DNA from: Falsirhodobacter sp. alg1
Lineage (GTDB): Bacteria > Pseudomonadota > Alphaproteobacteria > Rhodobacterales > Rhodobacteraceae
Reading direction: 5' to 3'
Length of the DNA stretch: 64,000 bases
Assembly (NCBI RefSeq): GCF_000739715.2
Contig: NZ_BBJC02000006.1
Span: 113,158-177,157, forward strand
In this document: in pieces, positions 53,289 to 62,047 of the stretch
Position numbering within the stretch: the first letter of the stretch is position 1
Layout: each line of letters opens with the position of its first letter
The notes under the pieces: model-generated
The model's input: the letters and a program-made list of their open reading frames with translations, nothing else
Database searches by the model: none
Told to the model about the DNA's origin: nothing
Position numbers and translations under genes: made by a program

Positions 53289-54707
53289 TCATGCACCGCC
53301 CCCCAGAAACCGTTCGAACGCAAGGCTGGCCGTCAGGACGGCGGCATCCCCCAGATGGGGGCCCACGATCTGCAGGCCCACCGGCAGGCCATCCACCGCA
53401 CCGCAGGGCAGGCTTGCCGCTGGCTGGCCGGTCAGGTTGAAAGGTGAGGTGAACGGGCTCCATGCTTCGGGACCGACCGGAGTGCCGTCAATATCCGCAG
53501 GCCCGGTTTCATCATAAGCAAAGGGCAGGATACCGACCGTCGGGGTCAGGATCAGGTCACAATCCGCCATCCTGCGGGCCATCCGGTTGGTAAAGGCCTT
53601 GCGCAGGGTGATCGCATCCGTCACCGCCTCCAGCGGCAGGTTCTGGGCCAGGACTCCGCGCAGGGCATCGCCGACGGGCACGCCCTTTTCTGCGATCAGG
53701 GCGCGCAGGCCGGTCAGATCCGTATCCATGGCGATGATCGCCGGAAAGGCCCGCCCGACATCCACATCCGGTGGCGCCTCGGTCACCAGATCAAAGCCGA
53801 AATGTGCGGCCAGACGCTGCACCGCCGCCTCCTGCTGCGCCAGAACGCGCGGATCGATCGGCTGGTCATGCCAGCGCGGCCACCACGCCACACGCAGCCG
53901 TTGCGGCAACGGTACGGCCAGCGTGCCCAGCCAATCCGTATCGGCAGGGATCGACAGCCGGTCATGCGGATCGGGGCCGGCCAGAACCGACATCATCAGC
54001 GCGGCATCGGCCACCGTGCGGGTGATCGGGCCGATATGTTCGATGGATTCCCACCCCGACGCGCCCGGATAGCGTTCATCCCGGCAGCCGGGCCATACGG
54101 GCACGCGCCCCATGGAGGCCTTGAACCCGAACAAGCCGCAAAACGCGGCCGGAATGCGGATGGACCCGCCGCCGTCGCTGCCGATTGCCAGCGGGCAGAT
54201 GCGCGCGGCAACCGCCGCCGCAGATCCGGCGCTGGAACCGCCGGGTGTGCGTGACAGGTCCAGCGGATTGCGGGTCTGGGCAAAAAGCAGATTGCACCCG
54301 TTCGCGCCGAACCCGAATTCGGAGGCATTGCTTTTGCCAAGAATGATCGCCCCCGCTGCGCGCAGGCGGGCCACGCAAATATCGTCATCCTCGGGGATGA
54401 AATCCTCGTAGAGTTTGGAGCCGAAGGTGGTGCGCAGCCCCTTCGTCATGACCAGATCCTTGATCACGACGGGCACGCCGGCCAGCGGGCCGGGCGATGT
54501 TCCGGCAGCTATGGCGGCATCCACCGCATCGGCAGCCGCCCGTGCTCCGGCTGCATCCAGCGTGGCGAAGGCATGGATCTGCGGCTCTGTCTCGGCCACG
54601 CGGGCCAGTGCGGCCTCGGTCACCGCGCGGGCCGTCACGGCGCCCGAACGGACCCGTGCCGCAATTTCGGTGGCGTCCAAGGATATGTAGGTTGCGGTAT
54701 CCATCAT
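53289..54707 (-). CDS. Amidase signature family hydrolase
   Basis: An amidase of 472 residues. The Ser-cisSer-Lys triad is visible: K83 in VVIKDLV, cis-Ser S158 in TPGGSSAGSAAAVA and the nucleophile S182 in GSDGGGSIRIPAAF. Family members include GatA, malonamidase, allophanate hydrolase and aryl-amidases, so the substrate is open. It starts at tandem ATG codons overlapping the stop of the upstream ATPase gene (TGATG). As the last gene of a peptide-type transporter operon it probably hydrolyses an imported amide. Confidence 0.9.
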   Translation of the reverse strand: MMDTATYISLDATEIAARVRSGAVTARAVTEAALARVAETEPQIHAFATLDAAGARAAADAVDAAIAAGTSPGPLAGVPVVIKDLVMTKGLRTTFGSKLYEDFIPEDDDICVARLRAAGAIILGKSNASEFGFGANGCNLLFAQTRNPLDLSRTPGGSSAGSAAAVAARICPLAIGSDGGGSIRIPAAFCGLFGFKASMGRVPVWPGCRDERYPGASGWESIEHIGPITRTVADAALMMSVLAGPDPHDRLSIPADTDWLGTLAVPLPQRLRVAWWPRWHDQPIDPRVLAQQEAAVQRLAAHFGFDLVTEAPPDVDVGRAFPAIIAMDTDLTGLRALIAEKGVPVGDALRGVLAQNLPLEAVTDAITLRKAFTNRMARRMADCDLILTPTVGILPFAYDETGPADIDGTPVGPEAWSPFTSPFNLTGQPAASLPCGAVDGLPVGLQIVGPHLGDAAVLTASLAFERFLGGGA

Positions 54708-55699
54708 CACTCGGCTTTCTGCATCGCTGTTTCGGGGCTGGCAAAATGGCAGGCGGCCAGATGGCCGGCGCGGGTTTCCTTCAGGGCCGGGGCGCGTTCC
54801 GCACAAAGCGGCGCCGACATCGGGCATCGCCCCATGAAATTGCAGCGGGCCGGATCGGGGTTGACAGGGCTGCTGGCCGACCCTTCCAGCCGTTGTACGG
54901 ACATGCCACGGCGCGCAGGGTCTGGGCTGCCGTCGATCAACGCGCGCGTGTAAGGGTGGGCGGGCGTGTCGAAAATCTGTGCGGTGGTTCCCGTTTCGAT
55001 GATCCGCCCCAGATACATGACGGCTACACGGTCGCATATCAGCCGGATCACATCCAGATCATGCGAGACGAAGATATAGCTCATCCCCCGTTTTGCCCGC
55101 AGCTCTCCCAGCAGCTTCAGGATGACGGCCTGGACCGATACGTCCAGGGCCGAGGTCGGTTCGTCCAGGATCAGCAATTCCGGGTCCACCGCGATGGCGC
55201 GTGCGATGCCCACGCGGGCCTTTTGCCCCCCCGAAAGCTGGTGCGGATAGCGGCGGGACAGGGCCGGGGGCAAACCCACATCCGCGAATGCGGCCTCGGC
55301 CCGTGCCATGATCTGGCCATGATCAAGCTGCGGCATCAGCGTTCGGATGTGATCGGCCACGATACGCAGCGCGGTGAACCCTGGGTTCAGAGATTCATGG
55401 GGATCCTGAAATACCACCTGGATGCGCGCACGCTCCGGTCCGGCGGCAAAGCGGCGCAGACTCTGGCTGCCGATATCGTTGCCGCGAAAGGTGATGGCCC
55501 CGTCGGTGGCGGGAATAAGCCGCGCGACCAGCCGGGCCAGCGTGGATTTCCCGCATCCGGATTCCCCCACCAGCCCGATGCATTCGCCCGCTGCCACAGT
55601 CAGATCCACGCCGTCCACGGCATGCAGCAGGCCCTTGGTGAACATCTTGCCCACGGGATACAGCTTGCGCAATCCGGTGGCTTTCAAAATTGCTGTCAT
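54707..55699 (-). CDS. Peptide/nickel-type ABC transporter ATP-binding protein, DppF-like
   Basis: An ATPase of 330 residues: Walker A GESGCGKST, Q-loop FQDPHESLNP, signature LSGGQKARVGIA, Walker B LLILDEPTSALD and switch VSHDLDVI. The C-terminal cysteine-containing extension (DPARCNFMGRCPMSAPLCAE) is typical. It starts at an ATG overlapping the previous gene's stop. Confidence 0.92.
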   Translation of the reverse strand: MTAILKATGLRKLYPVGKMFTKGLLHAVDGVDLTVAAGECIGLVGESGCGKSTLARLVARLIPATDGAITFRGNDIGSQSLRRFAAGPERARIQVVFQDPHESLNPGFTALRIVADHIRTLMPQLDHGQIMARAEAAFADVGLPPALSRRYPHQLSGGQKARVGIARAIAVDPELLILDEPTSALDVSVQAVILKLLGELRAKRGMSYIFVSHDLDVIRLICDRVAVMYLGRIIETGTTAQIFDTPAHPYTRALIDGSPDPARRGMSVQRLEGSASSPVNPDPARCNFMGRCPMSAPLCAERAPALKETRAGHLAACHFASPETAMQKAE

Positions 55700-56655
55700 A
55701 GCGGATACCTGCAAAGGACGGTGTGATCGGCCGAGGGGCGGTGGCACGGCAGCGGCCCTTCGGCGCAATCGGGTCGAGCGCGGTCACAGCGGCCCATGTA
55801 GCGGCAGGCGGGCAGCGTACCCCGCAGATCGGGCAGCGTTCCGGGGATCGCGGCAAGATCGTCCAGACTGTCGCTGGAGGCGGGCGTTGCCGCGAACAGG
55901 CGCTGCGAATAGGGGTGGTGCAGATCACCCGCGGCAATATCGGCCACCCCTGCGGTTTCCACGATATGCCCTGCGTGCATCACCAGAACGCGGTCGCAAT
56001 ATTCCCCGGCCAGCGCAAGATCGTGTGTGATCAGCATGACGGACATCTGCCGGTCCCGCGCGATATCGCGGATCAGGTCCATCACCACGGCCTGCGTTGT
56101 GACATCCAGGCCGGTCGTCGGTTCGTCGGCAATCAGCATGGTCGGATTGCAGGCAAGCGCCATCGCGATCATGACCCGCTGGCACATTCCGCCCGACAGT
56201 TCGAACGGATAGGCATCATAGCGGCGTTCCGGATCGGGAATGCGCACCTGCGCCAGGGCCGCGATGGCAGCGGCGCGGGCCTTGCGGCGCGGAACGGGGC
56301 CGTGACGGACCAGAACATCCTCTATCTGCCGGCCGATCTTGCGGATCGGGTTCAATGCCGTGCGGGGGGACTGAAAGATCATCGACAGTTCGCGCCCGCG
56401 CATTTCGGCCACGGTTCCGGCATCAAGGGACATGCCGCCAAAGGTCATGTTCGCCACCCTGAGGTCGGCTGCGCCATCCAGCAACCCCATGATCGCAAAG
56501 GACAGTACCGATTTGCCCGACCCGCTTTCGCCCACGATGCCGAGGATTTCGCCGCGCGCCAGATCCAGATCGATCCCTTCCAGCGCCTTTACGGTGCCGC
56601 TGCGGGTGCGAAAATCCAGATCCAGCCCGGAGATCGATAAAAGGGGTGGTCTCAT
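55696..56655 (-). CDS. Peptide/nickel-type ABC transporter ATP-binding protein, DppD-like
   Basis: An ATPase of 319 residues: Walker [11 protein letters not shown]-loop FQSPRTALNPI, signature LSGGMCQRVMIA, Walker B LIADEPTTGLD and switch ITHDLALAG. The cysteine inside the signature (GGMCQR) is unusual but lies at a tolerated position. It ends with a cysteine-bearing extension (PACRYMGRCDRARPDCAEGP). Overlaps by 4 bp on both sides tie it into the operon. Confidence 0.92.
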   Translation of the reverse strand: MRPPLLSISGLDLDFRTRSGTVKALEGIDLDLARGEILGIVGESGSGKSVLSFAIMGLLDGAADLRVANMTFGGMSLDAGTVAEMRGRELSMIFQSPRTALNPIRKIGRQIEDVLVRHGPVPRRKARAAAIAALAQVRIPDPERRYDAYPFELSGGMCQRVMIAMALACNPTMLIADEPTTGLDVTTQAVVMDLIRDIARDRQMSVMLITHDLALAGEYCDRVLVMHAGHIVETAGVADIAAGDLHHPYSQRLFAATPASSDSLDDLAAIPGTLPDLRGTLPACRYMGRCDRARPDCAEGPLPCHRPSADHTVLCRYPL

Positions 56656-57515
56656 GTCCGGCTCCTTGGGTCGAGGATGTCGCGCAGCCCGTCACCCAGC
56701 AGGTTGAAGCACAGAACGGCCAGCACAAGGGCAATGCCGGGGAAGGTGAATGTCCACCATTCGCCCGAAAAGATGTAGGTCGCGCCTTCGGACACCATGA
56801 TGCCCCATTCGGGAGTAGGTGGCCGCACGCCCAACCCGATGAACGACAGGCCGGCCGCATTCAGGATGGCCCAGCCGAAATTGAGCGACGCCTGAACCAC
56901 CATCGCGGGCAGGATGTTCGGCACGACATGCACCGCCAGCACGCGCCATGGACGGTTTCCCCCCATGCGCGCCGCCTCCACATAGGTCAGATCACGGCGC
57001 ATGTTCACCTCGGCCCGCGCTGTGCGGACATAGAACGGCAGGTTGATGATCGCCGTGGCGATGACGATATTGGCCACGCTGTTGCCAAGCGCCGCCACGA
57101 TGCCCATTGCCAGAACGAACAGCGGAAAGGCCATCAGCGTATCGATAAACCGCCCGATGACGGTATCGATCCAACCGCCGAAATACCCCGCGATCGGCCC
57201 CAGGATCAGCCCTGCCGCAAAGGACAGGGCCACCGCACCAAAGGCCATGCCCAGATCCAGCCGCGTGGCCACGATCACGCGGCTGAGAACGTCGCGGCCA
57301 AGCGCATCGGTTCCGAAAGGGTGGCGCCACGATGGCGCGGCAAGGGATGCGGAGGCATCGGTTGCCGTCGGATCGAACGGCGCAACCAGCGGCCCGATGA
57401 TCGCCAGCACCACGAACAGCACCAAAAGGATGCCTGCCGCAAAGGTGATCCGGTTCTGGCCGATCAGGTGGCGCGCGTCGGACAGGAATGTGGAGGATAC
57501 GGTTTGATCAGACAT
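56652..57515 (-). CDS. Peptide/nickel-type ABC transporter permease, DppC-like
   Basis: A permease of 287 residues with the DppC hallmarks HPFGTDALGRDVLSRVIVAT and EAA loop VEAARMGGNRPWRVLAVHVV. The N-terminal cytoplasmic tail precedes the first membrane segment at about residue 25. It begins 8 bp inside the end of the DppB-like gene. Confidence 0.92.
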   Translation of the reverse strand: MSDQTVSSTFLSDARHLIGQNRITFAAGILLVLFVVLAIIGPLVAPFDPTATDASASLAAPSWRHPFGTDALGRDVLSRVIVATRLDLGMAFGAVALSFAAGLILGPIAGYFGGWIDTVIGRFIDTLMAFPLFVLAMGIVAALGNSVANIVIATAIINLPFYVRTARAEVNMRRDLTYVEAARMGGNRPWRVLAVHVVPNILPAMVVQASLNFGWAILNAAGLSFIGLGVRPPTPEWGIMVSEGATYIFSGEWWTFTFPGIALVLAVLCFNLLGDGLRDILDPRSRT

Positions 57516-58530
57516 CGTAGCGCACCCGCGGATCTGCAATGGAGGCCATAAGGTCCACCACCAGGTTGAGGAATATGAACAACAGCGCCATCATCAGAAC
57601 GAACCCCTGCACGGCGGCATAATCCGACGAGATTACGGCATTCACGGCATAGGCCCCGATACCGGGCCAAGCGAACACCTTTTCGATCAGCACATTCGCC
57701 CCAAGCAGAAAGGAGAACACCATCCCCAGCACATTCAGGATGGGCAGCGTGGCATTGCGCAGCGCCGTGGTGAACAGGATGTGCCGACCGCTCAACCCCA
57801 TCGCGCGGGCGGTCCGGCAGTAATCGCTGCCAAGCGCCTCCAGCATCGCGGCCCGCGTGACCCGTGCAATCGGGGCCAGCGCGAACAGGCCCAGTGAGAT
57901 GGAGGGCAGAACCAGATGCCCGAAGGCCGAACGAAAGGCCTCCATATCTCCGGCAAGCAGCGTGTCGATCAGCATGAAGCCTGTCACCTGAGGCGGAGCC
58001 ACGAAATAGATCTCGTTCAGGCGGCCCAGGGGTTCGGGCGCGATGTCCAGCCGGTAATAAAAGGCATAGACGAAAACCAGTGCGGTAAAGAACGTGGGAA
58101 AGGCAGCCCCGAGCGTGACCAGCAGACGGCAGGCGTGATCCACGAACGAACCGGGCCGCGTGGCCGCCCATACCCCCAGCGGCATCCCGACCACCAGTGC
58201 AAAGACAAGCGCCGCCAGCGTCAGCTCTACCGAAGCGGGAAGGCGGGTCAGCAGATCGCTGAGCACGGCCTGACCGCTGGACACCGAATGCCCAAGATCA
58301 CCGTGCAGCAGATCCCCGACATAATCGGCGAATTGCAGCAGAAGCGGGCGATCCAGCCCCAACTGGCTGCGAACCTCGGCGATGGATTCGGGGGTGGCGG
58401 AGGCCCCTGCGTAAAAGGCCGCCGGATCGCCGGGAAGCGCGCGGGCCAGCAGAAAGGTGACCACAATCACCCCCAGAACACTGGGAATGGCCGATAGCAG
58501 CCTGCGCAGGATGGTGATCAGCATGGTCAT
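57508..58530 (-). CDS. Peptide/nickel-type ABC transporter permease, DppB-like
   Basis: A permease of 340 residues. It begins MTMLITILRRLLSAIPSVLG and shows the DppB segments ARALPGDPAAFYAG, DLGHSV and the EAA loop EALGSDYCRTARAMGLSGRH. The ATG at 58530 is preceded by AAAGGC. It is separated from the binding protein gene by a hairpin-containing spacer. Confidence 0.92.
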   Translation of the reverse strand: MTMLITILRRLLSAIPSVLGVIVVTFLLARALPGDPAAFYAGASATPESIAEVRSQLGLDRPLLLQFADYVGDLLHGDLGHSVSSGQAVLSDLLTRLPASVELTLAALVFALVVGMPLGVWAATRPGSFVDHACRLLVTLGAAFPTFFTALVFVYAFYYRLDIAPEPLGRLNEIYFVAPPQVTGFMLIDTLLAGDMEAFRSAFGHLVLPSISLGLFALAPIARVTRAAMLEALGSDYCRTARAMGLSGRHILFTTALRNATLPILNVLGMVFSFLLGANVLIEKVFAWPGIGAYAVNAVISSDYAAVQGFVLMMALLFIFLNLVVDLMASIADPRVRYDV

Positions 58531-58550
58531 GTCGCGGCCTTTCGAAACGG

Positions 58551-58578
58551 GGCGGGGCCGGTCGTATCCGGCCCCGCC
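58551..58578 (-). promoter_or_regulatory. Intercistronic hairpin between binding protein and permease genes
   Basis: A perfect 11-bp stem, GGCGGGGCCGG / CCGGCCCCGCC, with loop TCGTAT fills the spacer. It sits in the same place as the hairpins at 8769-8797 and 29641-29672 in the other operons. Confidence 0.6.
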
Positions 58579-58585
58579 GTCAGGC

Positions 58586-60205
58586 TTAGTTCTTGGTGAT
58601 GAAGCGGTAGTCGAGGTTGGTGTGGAACCAGTAGACGTAGCCCTCGACATTCTGTTGCATCGCGATGTCGGAATACAGATGCGCGACTGGTGCGCGGGGC
58701 ACATCCTCCATCACGATCGCATTCATCGCGGAAATGGTCTGGTCATACTCGGCCCCGCCATCAAGGCTGAGCGCGGTACGTGTCATCGCGTCAAGTTCGG
58801 GGTTGTTGTAGGCCGGGGTGTTGAACACGGCATTGGTGATCCCGTCATAAGTCCAGAAATAGAAATATTCGGGGTAATCCAGCCAGCCGTAGAAATAGTT
58901 GATATCCATCGGCATGGTCTGCGACCCCATCCGCGCGAACCAGTCCGAACCGGGCACCTTGTTGATGGTGATGTCGATCCCGATCTTGGCCAGCTGTTCC
59001 TTGATCAGCAGGGCCATCGGTTCCTGAATGGTGGTCTGGCTCATGTCGATATACAGATCGGTGGCAAAACCGTCCGCAAGGCCCGCCTCTGCCAGCAGTT
59101 CCCTTGCCTTGTCCAGATCGGTATCATAGGGCGAGGCGACGGGCCATTCCGGGGCATAGCCCGACGAGGCATCGGCGCCGTACATGGGCTCTCCACGATC
59201 ATAGAGCGCCTGCGACATGATGGCGTCATAGGGCAGGGCATAGGCCACGGCCTGACGCACCAACTTGTTGTCGAACGGCGCGATCTTGGTGTTCATGTCC
59301 ACGAAGAACATCTCGTTCTGCATCAGGCTGCCGATGACCTTCACCTGACCAGCTTCGGCCATTTCGGCATAATCCTTGGGCGGCAGGCCCGAGGATACGT
59401 CCACGTCGCCCTTTTCCAGCAGCGCGCGGCGGGTGCCGGCCGAGGGCACCTCGCGGTAGATCACGCGGCGCATTTCCGGCAGGGGCCCGGATTTCCAGTC
59501 CTCGAAACGGCTGAACACGATCTGGTTGCCCGGCTTCCAGCTTGTCACTTCGAACGGGCCGGAACCTGCATCGTTCTGCGCCGTCCACTGCAAGGCCCAG
59601 GGGTCATCCTCGGTGGCATGCTCCAGCGCCAGATCCTTGTTCACCACATCCGGCACGGGCACGGCCAGATCCGGCAGCGTCAGTTTGTTCGGGGCATCCA
59701 GCGTGATCTTGAACGTATGCTCGTCCACGACCGAAAACATGTCGGGATCGGTCATGGACCCTGCTGCCATCTGCACGGCCGGGAAACCGCCCGCAGCCAC
59801 GGCCCGCGCAAAGGACCAGCGCACATCCTCGGCGGTGACGGGTGTTCCATCATGGAACATGGCATCCTGCCGCAGGTGGAATACCATTTCGGTGCCGTCC
59901 TCGCTGATATCCCAGCTTTCGGCCAGCTGCGGCTCGATCTTGGTCACGTCATAGCTGACAGTGCCGTCGGGCAGGGTTTTCAGCCCGTGGGTCACCAGCC
60001 GGTCATAGATCTGCCATGCGACCATCTGGCTCAACTCGTTGGCGGCGGGCGCCATCGGATCAAGCGAGTTCGGCCCGGCTTCGCCGACCTGCACCAGCAC
60101 ATCCGCCGGCGTATCGGCTGTGGCAAGGGACGTGCTGGCCAGCAACAGCGCAGTCATGGTGCCTGCGGCAATCGCGCCAAGTTTCAACTTGTTTGCATGG
60201 GTCAT
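58586..60205 (-). CDS. Peptide-type ABC transporter substrate-binding protein
   Basis: A family 5 binding protein of 539 residues. A signal peptide from the ATG at 60205 ends near LATA; the mature protein begins DTPADVLVQVGEAGPNSLDP. The family signature is LRQDAMFHDGTPVTAEDVRW. A GTG 12 bp upstream is an alternative start. It is the binding component for the two permeases and two ATPases downstream. The adjacent racemase-like proteins and amidase hint at an amide or hydantoin-like ligand rather than plain peptides. Confidence 0.92.
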   Translation of the reverse strand: MTHANKLKLGAIAAGTMTALLLASTSLATADTPADVLVQVGEAGPNSLDPMAPAANELSQMVAWQIYDRLVTHGLKTLPDGTVSYDVTKIEPQLAESWDISEDGTEMVFHLRQDAMFHDGTPVTAEDVRWSFARAVAAGGFPAVQMAAGSMTDPDMFSVVDEHTFKITLDAPNKLTLPDLAVPVPDVVNKDLALEHATEDDPWALQWTAQNDAGSGPFEVTSWKPGNQIVFSRFEDWKSGPLPEMRRVIYREVPSAGTRRALLEKGDVDVSSGLPPKDYAEMAEAGQVKVIGSLMQNEMFFVDMNTKIAPFDNKLVRQAVAYALPYDAIMSQALYDRGEPMYGADASSGYAPEWPVASPYDTDLDKARELLAEAGLADGFATDLYIDMSQTTIQEPMALLIKEQLAKIGIDITINKVPGSDWFARMGSQTMPMDINYFYGWLDYPEYFYFWTYDGITNAVFNTPAYNNPELDAMTRTALSLDGGAEYDQTISAMNAIVMEDVPRAPVAHLYSDIAMQQNVEGYVYWFHTNLDYRFITKN

Positions 60206-60229
60206 GTCATGTCTCACTGTTGGGTGGGA

Positions 60230-60253
60230 TTTTCGGGTTTTCGGGTTTTCGGG
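60230..60253. repeat. Three tandem copies of TTTTCGGG
   Basis: An exact 8-bp unit is repeated three times in the short spacer between the racemase-superfamily gene (stop at 60257) and the binding protein gene (start 60205). On the coding strand it reads CCCGAAAA three times, about 25-48 bp ahead of the start codon. Confidence 0.85.
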
Positions 60254-60256
60254 TGG

Positions 60257-61036
60257 TCAGAGGGTGAATACCTTGCCCCAACCGGTAACACGGGCGGGAT
60301 CGGCCCCCGCCAGCGCAAGGCAGTGGGCCGCGGTCACGCTGACGGAATCGAGCACCGGAATGCCCAGTTCTTCCTCCAGCGCGGCGGCAACCGGTGCCCC
60401 GCGGAAATTGGTGCACAGGATGGAGATGGCCTGCGGGCCGGACGCCGCGACATTGCGCACCAGCGTGGCGATGTGATCCGGCGTGTAATCCGCAAACGAA
60501 TGGTTTCCGCGATCCTCCAGCCGTTCATCCGACGTGATCCGGATCCCCTGAGCCGCGTAATTGGCGATGATCCGGTCCTGTATCTCGGTCAGATAGGGCG
60601 TCACCAAGGCCAGTCTTGTCACGCCCATCCGCGCCAGAAGCGCCTCATAGGCCAGCATGGTAGAGGTGGCCCGGACCCCCGTCGCATTCTGGATCGCGGC
60701 GCATAATGCGCGGTCCTGTTCCAGGCCCAGCCATGAGGCGGAGGTGCCGTTCCAGGCGATCAGATCCACCTTGGCCTCGGCCAGGCGTTCTGCGGCCTCA
60801 AGGATCGGGTCCAGCGTGAATTGTGTCTGGCTTTGTTCCGACATCGAGATTTCGACCACGCGGAACCGGCCGAAGTGGGCGCTTGCCTCATCACCGAATG
60901 CACCCAGCATCGCCGAGGTATAAGGCTCCAGCACGGTATTGGAGGAAGGGGTCAGCATTCCCAGACGGACGGGTTTTTCCTGAGGCACGGGGCGCATCTC
61001 CGGTACGGGGTTTGTGTTTGGGGGCACGGTCGGCAT
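60257..61036 (-). CDS. Asp/Glu racemase superfamily protein, maleate isomerase/arylmalonate decarboxylase-like
   Basis: A protein of 259 residues. The N-terminal LGMLTPSSNTVLEPYT is characteristic of maleate isomerase and arylmalonate decarboxylase relatives. These enzymes use one or two cysteines. At the first position this protein has glycine (WNGTSASWLG, G97), while the second cysteine is kept (ILCTNFRG, C208). That pattern is like arylmalonate decarboxylase rather than a two-cysteine racemase or isomerase. Its stop lies 51 bp before the binding protein start and it starts at the stop of the next racemase-like gene. The substrate is unknown. Confidence 0.8.
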   Translation of the reverse strand: MPTVPPNTNPVPEMRPVPQEKPVRLGMLTPSSNTVLEPYTSAMLGAFGDEASAHFGRFRVVEISMSEQSQTQFTLDPILEAAERLAEAKVDLIAWNGTSASWLGLEQDRALCAAIQNATGVRATSTMLAYEALLARMGVTRLALVTPYLTEIQDRIIANYAAQGIRITSDERLEDRGNHSFADYTPDHIATLVRNVAASGPQAISILCTNFRGAPVAAALEEELGIPVLDSVSVTAAHCLALAGADPARVTGWGKVFTL

Positions 61037-61782
61037 CAGACATCACCCGCGATCAGGGCGCGCAGGGGCCCGGCCAGCCCCACGGATGATTTCGGCGCGG
61101 GGCGCGTGGCACGGGTCGAATAATCAAGCCCCGGCGCCAGACCCGCCACGGCCAGCGCCTGACAGGTGGCGGCGGAAATCGGATCGATTACCAGCGCAGG
61201 CACATCCGCGGCAATTTCGGGCGCCAGACCGGCCAGCGGCGCACCGCCAAGAATGATGACCTCGGCCCCGTCCTTCAGCGCGGCATCGCGGGCCAATGCG
61301 ATCAGCTCCTCTCGTGCATCGTCGCGGACAGAGGCGACATCGATCGGCTTTTCAGCGGCGGAACGCACACCGCGGCTGCGCGAGGACAGCCCCGTGGCCT
61401 TGATGCAATCCTCGTACCAGCGGTTCATGAACGGGGTAAAGGTGACGACGGCAAAGCTGCCCCCCAGCAATGCCGCAGTATGCACCGCCGCATCCGCCAT
61501 GCCGATGATGGGCATGTCGAACAGCTCTCGGGCGGCGGCCAGCCCCGGATCCCCGAAGGCCGCGATAATGGCCACATCGGCCCCTTCGCGGTGTTCGGCA
61601 ATCATCTCCAGTGCGATTTCACCAGCGATCTGCGCCTCGGTCCGGCTGGCGATATAGGGAAAGCCGCGCGTGGCCGTCAGGGGGACGATCTCGGCACGAT
61701 CACCGGCAATGGCGCTGGCAATCGTGAACATCCGGTCCGTCATACCTTGGGTCATGTTCGGATTTACAAGGAGGATACGCAC
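61036..61782 (-). CDS. Hydantoin racemase-like protein lacking both catalytic cysteines
   Basis: A protein of 248 residues in the hydantoin/allantoin racemase branch (RILLVNPNMTQGMTDRMF, ASRTEAQIAGEIALEMI). Canonical members have one cysteine before FGDPGL and one in LGCAGM. Here they read IIAAFGDPGLAAARE (A75) and IILGGAPLAGLA (G180). So proton-relay racemisation of the usual type is not expected; the fold may catalyse another reaction or bind a ligand. It starts at a GTG with AAGGTGG upstream. It heads the operon that continues with the second superfamily member and the transporter. Confidence 0.82.
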   Translation of the reverse strand: MRILLVNPNMTQGMTDRMFTIASAIAGDRAEIVPLTATRGFPYIASRTEAQIAGEIALEMIAEHREGADVAIIAAFGDPGLAAARELFDMPIIGMADAAVHTAALLGGSFAVVTFTPFMNRWYEDCIKATGLSSRSRGVRSAAEKPIDVASVRDDAREELIALARDAALKDGAEVIILGGAPLAGLAPEIAADVPALVIDPISAATCQALAVAGLAPGLDYSTRATRPAPKSSVGLAGPLRALIAGDV

Positions 61783-61884
61783 GGTCAGCCCACCTTCGGA
61801 CGGTTGCGAAGAAACAAGAGATCCGGGTGGGGCAGGGCTGGACGCATGGCGGGCTATCTTCCGTATTTCTGGGCCTTGTCCAAA

Positions 61885-61896
61885 ATGGCATCCCAT
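61885..61896. promoter_or_regulatory. Candidate GntR operator, box 1
   Basis: ATGGCATCCCAT, set inside the larger dyad AAAATGG...CCATTTT (61882-61899), lies about 100 bp upstream of the racemase-like gene that heads the amidase-transporter operon. It shares its core with boxes 2 and 3. Confidence 0.55.
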
Positions 61897-62020
61897 TTTG
61901 ACGGGCAATACAGAAGGTAAGGCTGCGGAGAAATGCCGGAAATCGACCCAAATTTCGCGAATGCCCATAAATTGGGCTGTATTTTCGGGCGATGTGGGGG
62001 ATTCGTGCAATATCGGGTTC

Positions 62021-62036
62021 GGATGGCATGCCATCC
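62021..62036. promoter_or_regulatory. Candidate GntR operator, box 2
   Basis: GGATGGCATGCCATCC is a perfect 16-bp palindrome containing ATGGCATGCCAT. It lies 12 bp beyond the GntR gene's stop codon, upstream of the racemase-like gene. Confidence 0.6.
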
Positions 62037-62047
62037 AGACCCGAATG

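Noticed and set aside
58457..60706. 749-codon plus-strand frame opposite the second peptide binding protein
   Set aside because: Same reasoning: very rich in H, G and R, no motif, and the minus-strand gene has a signal peptide and family signature.
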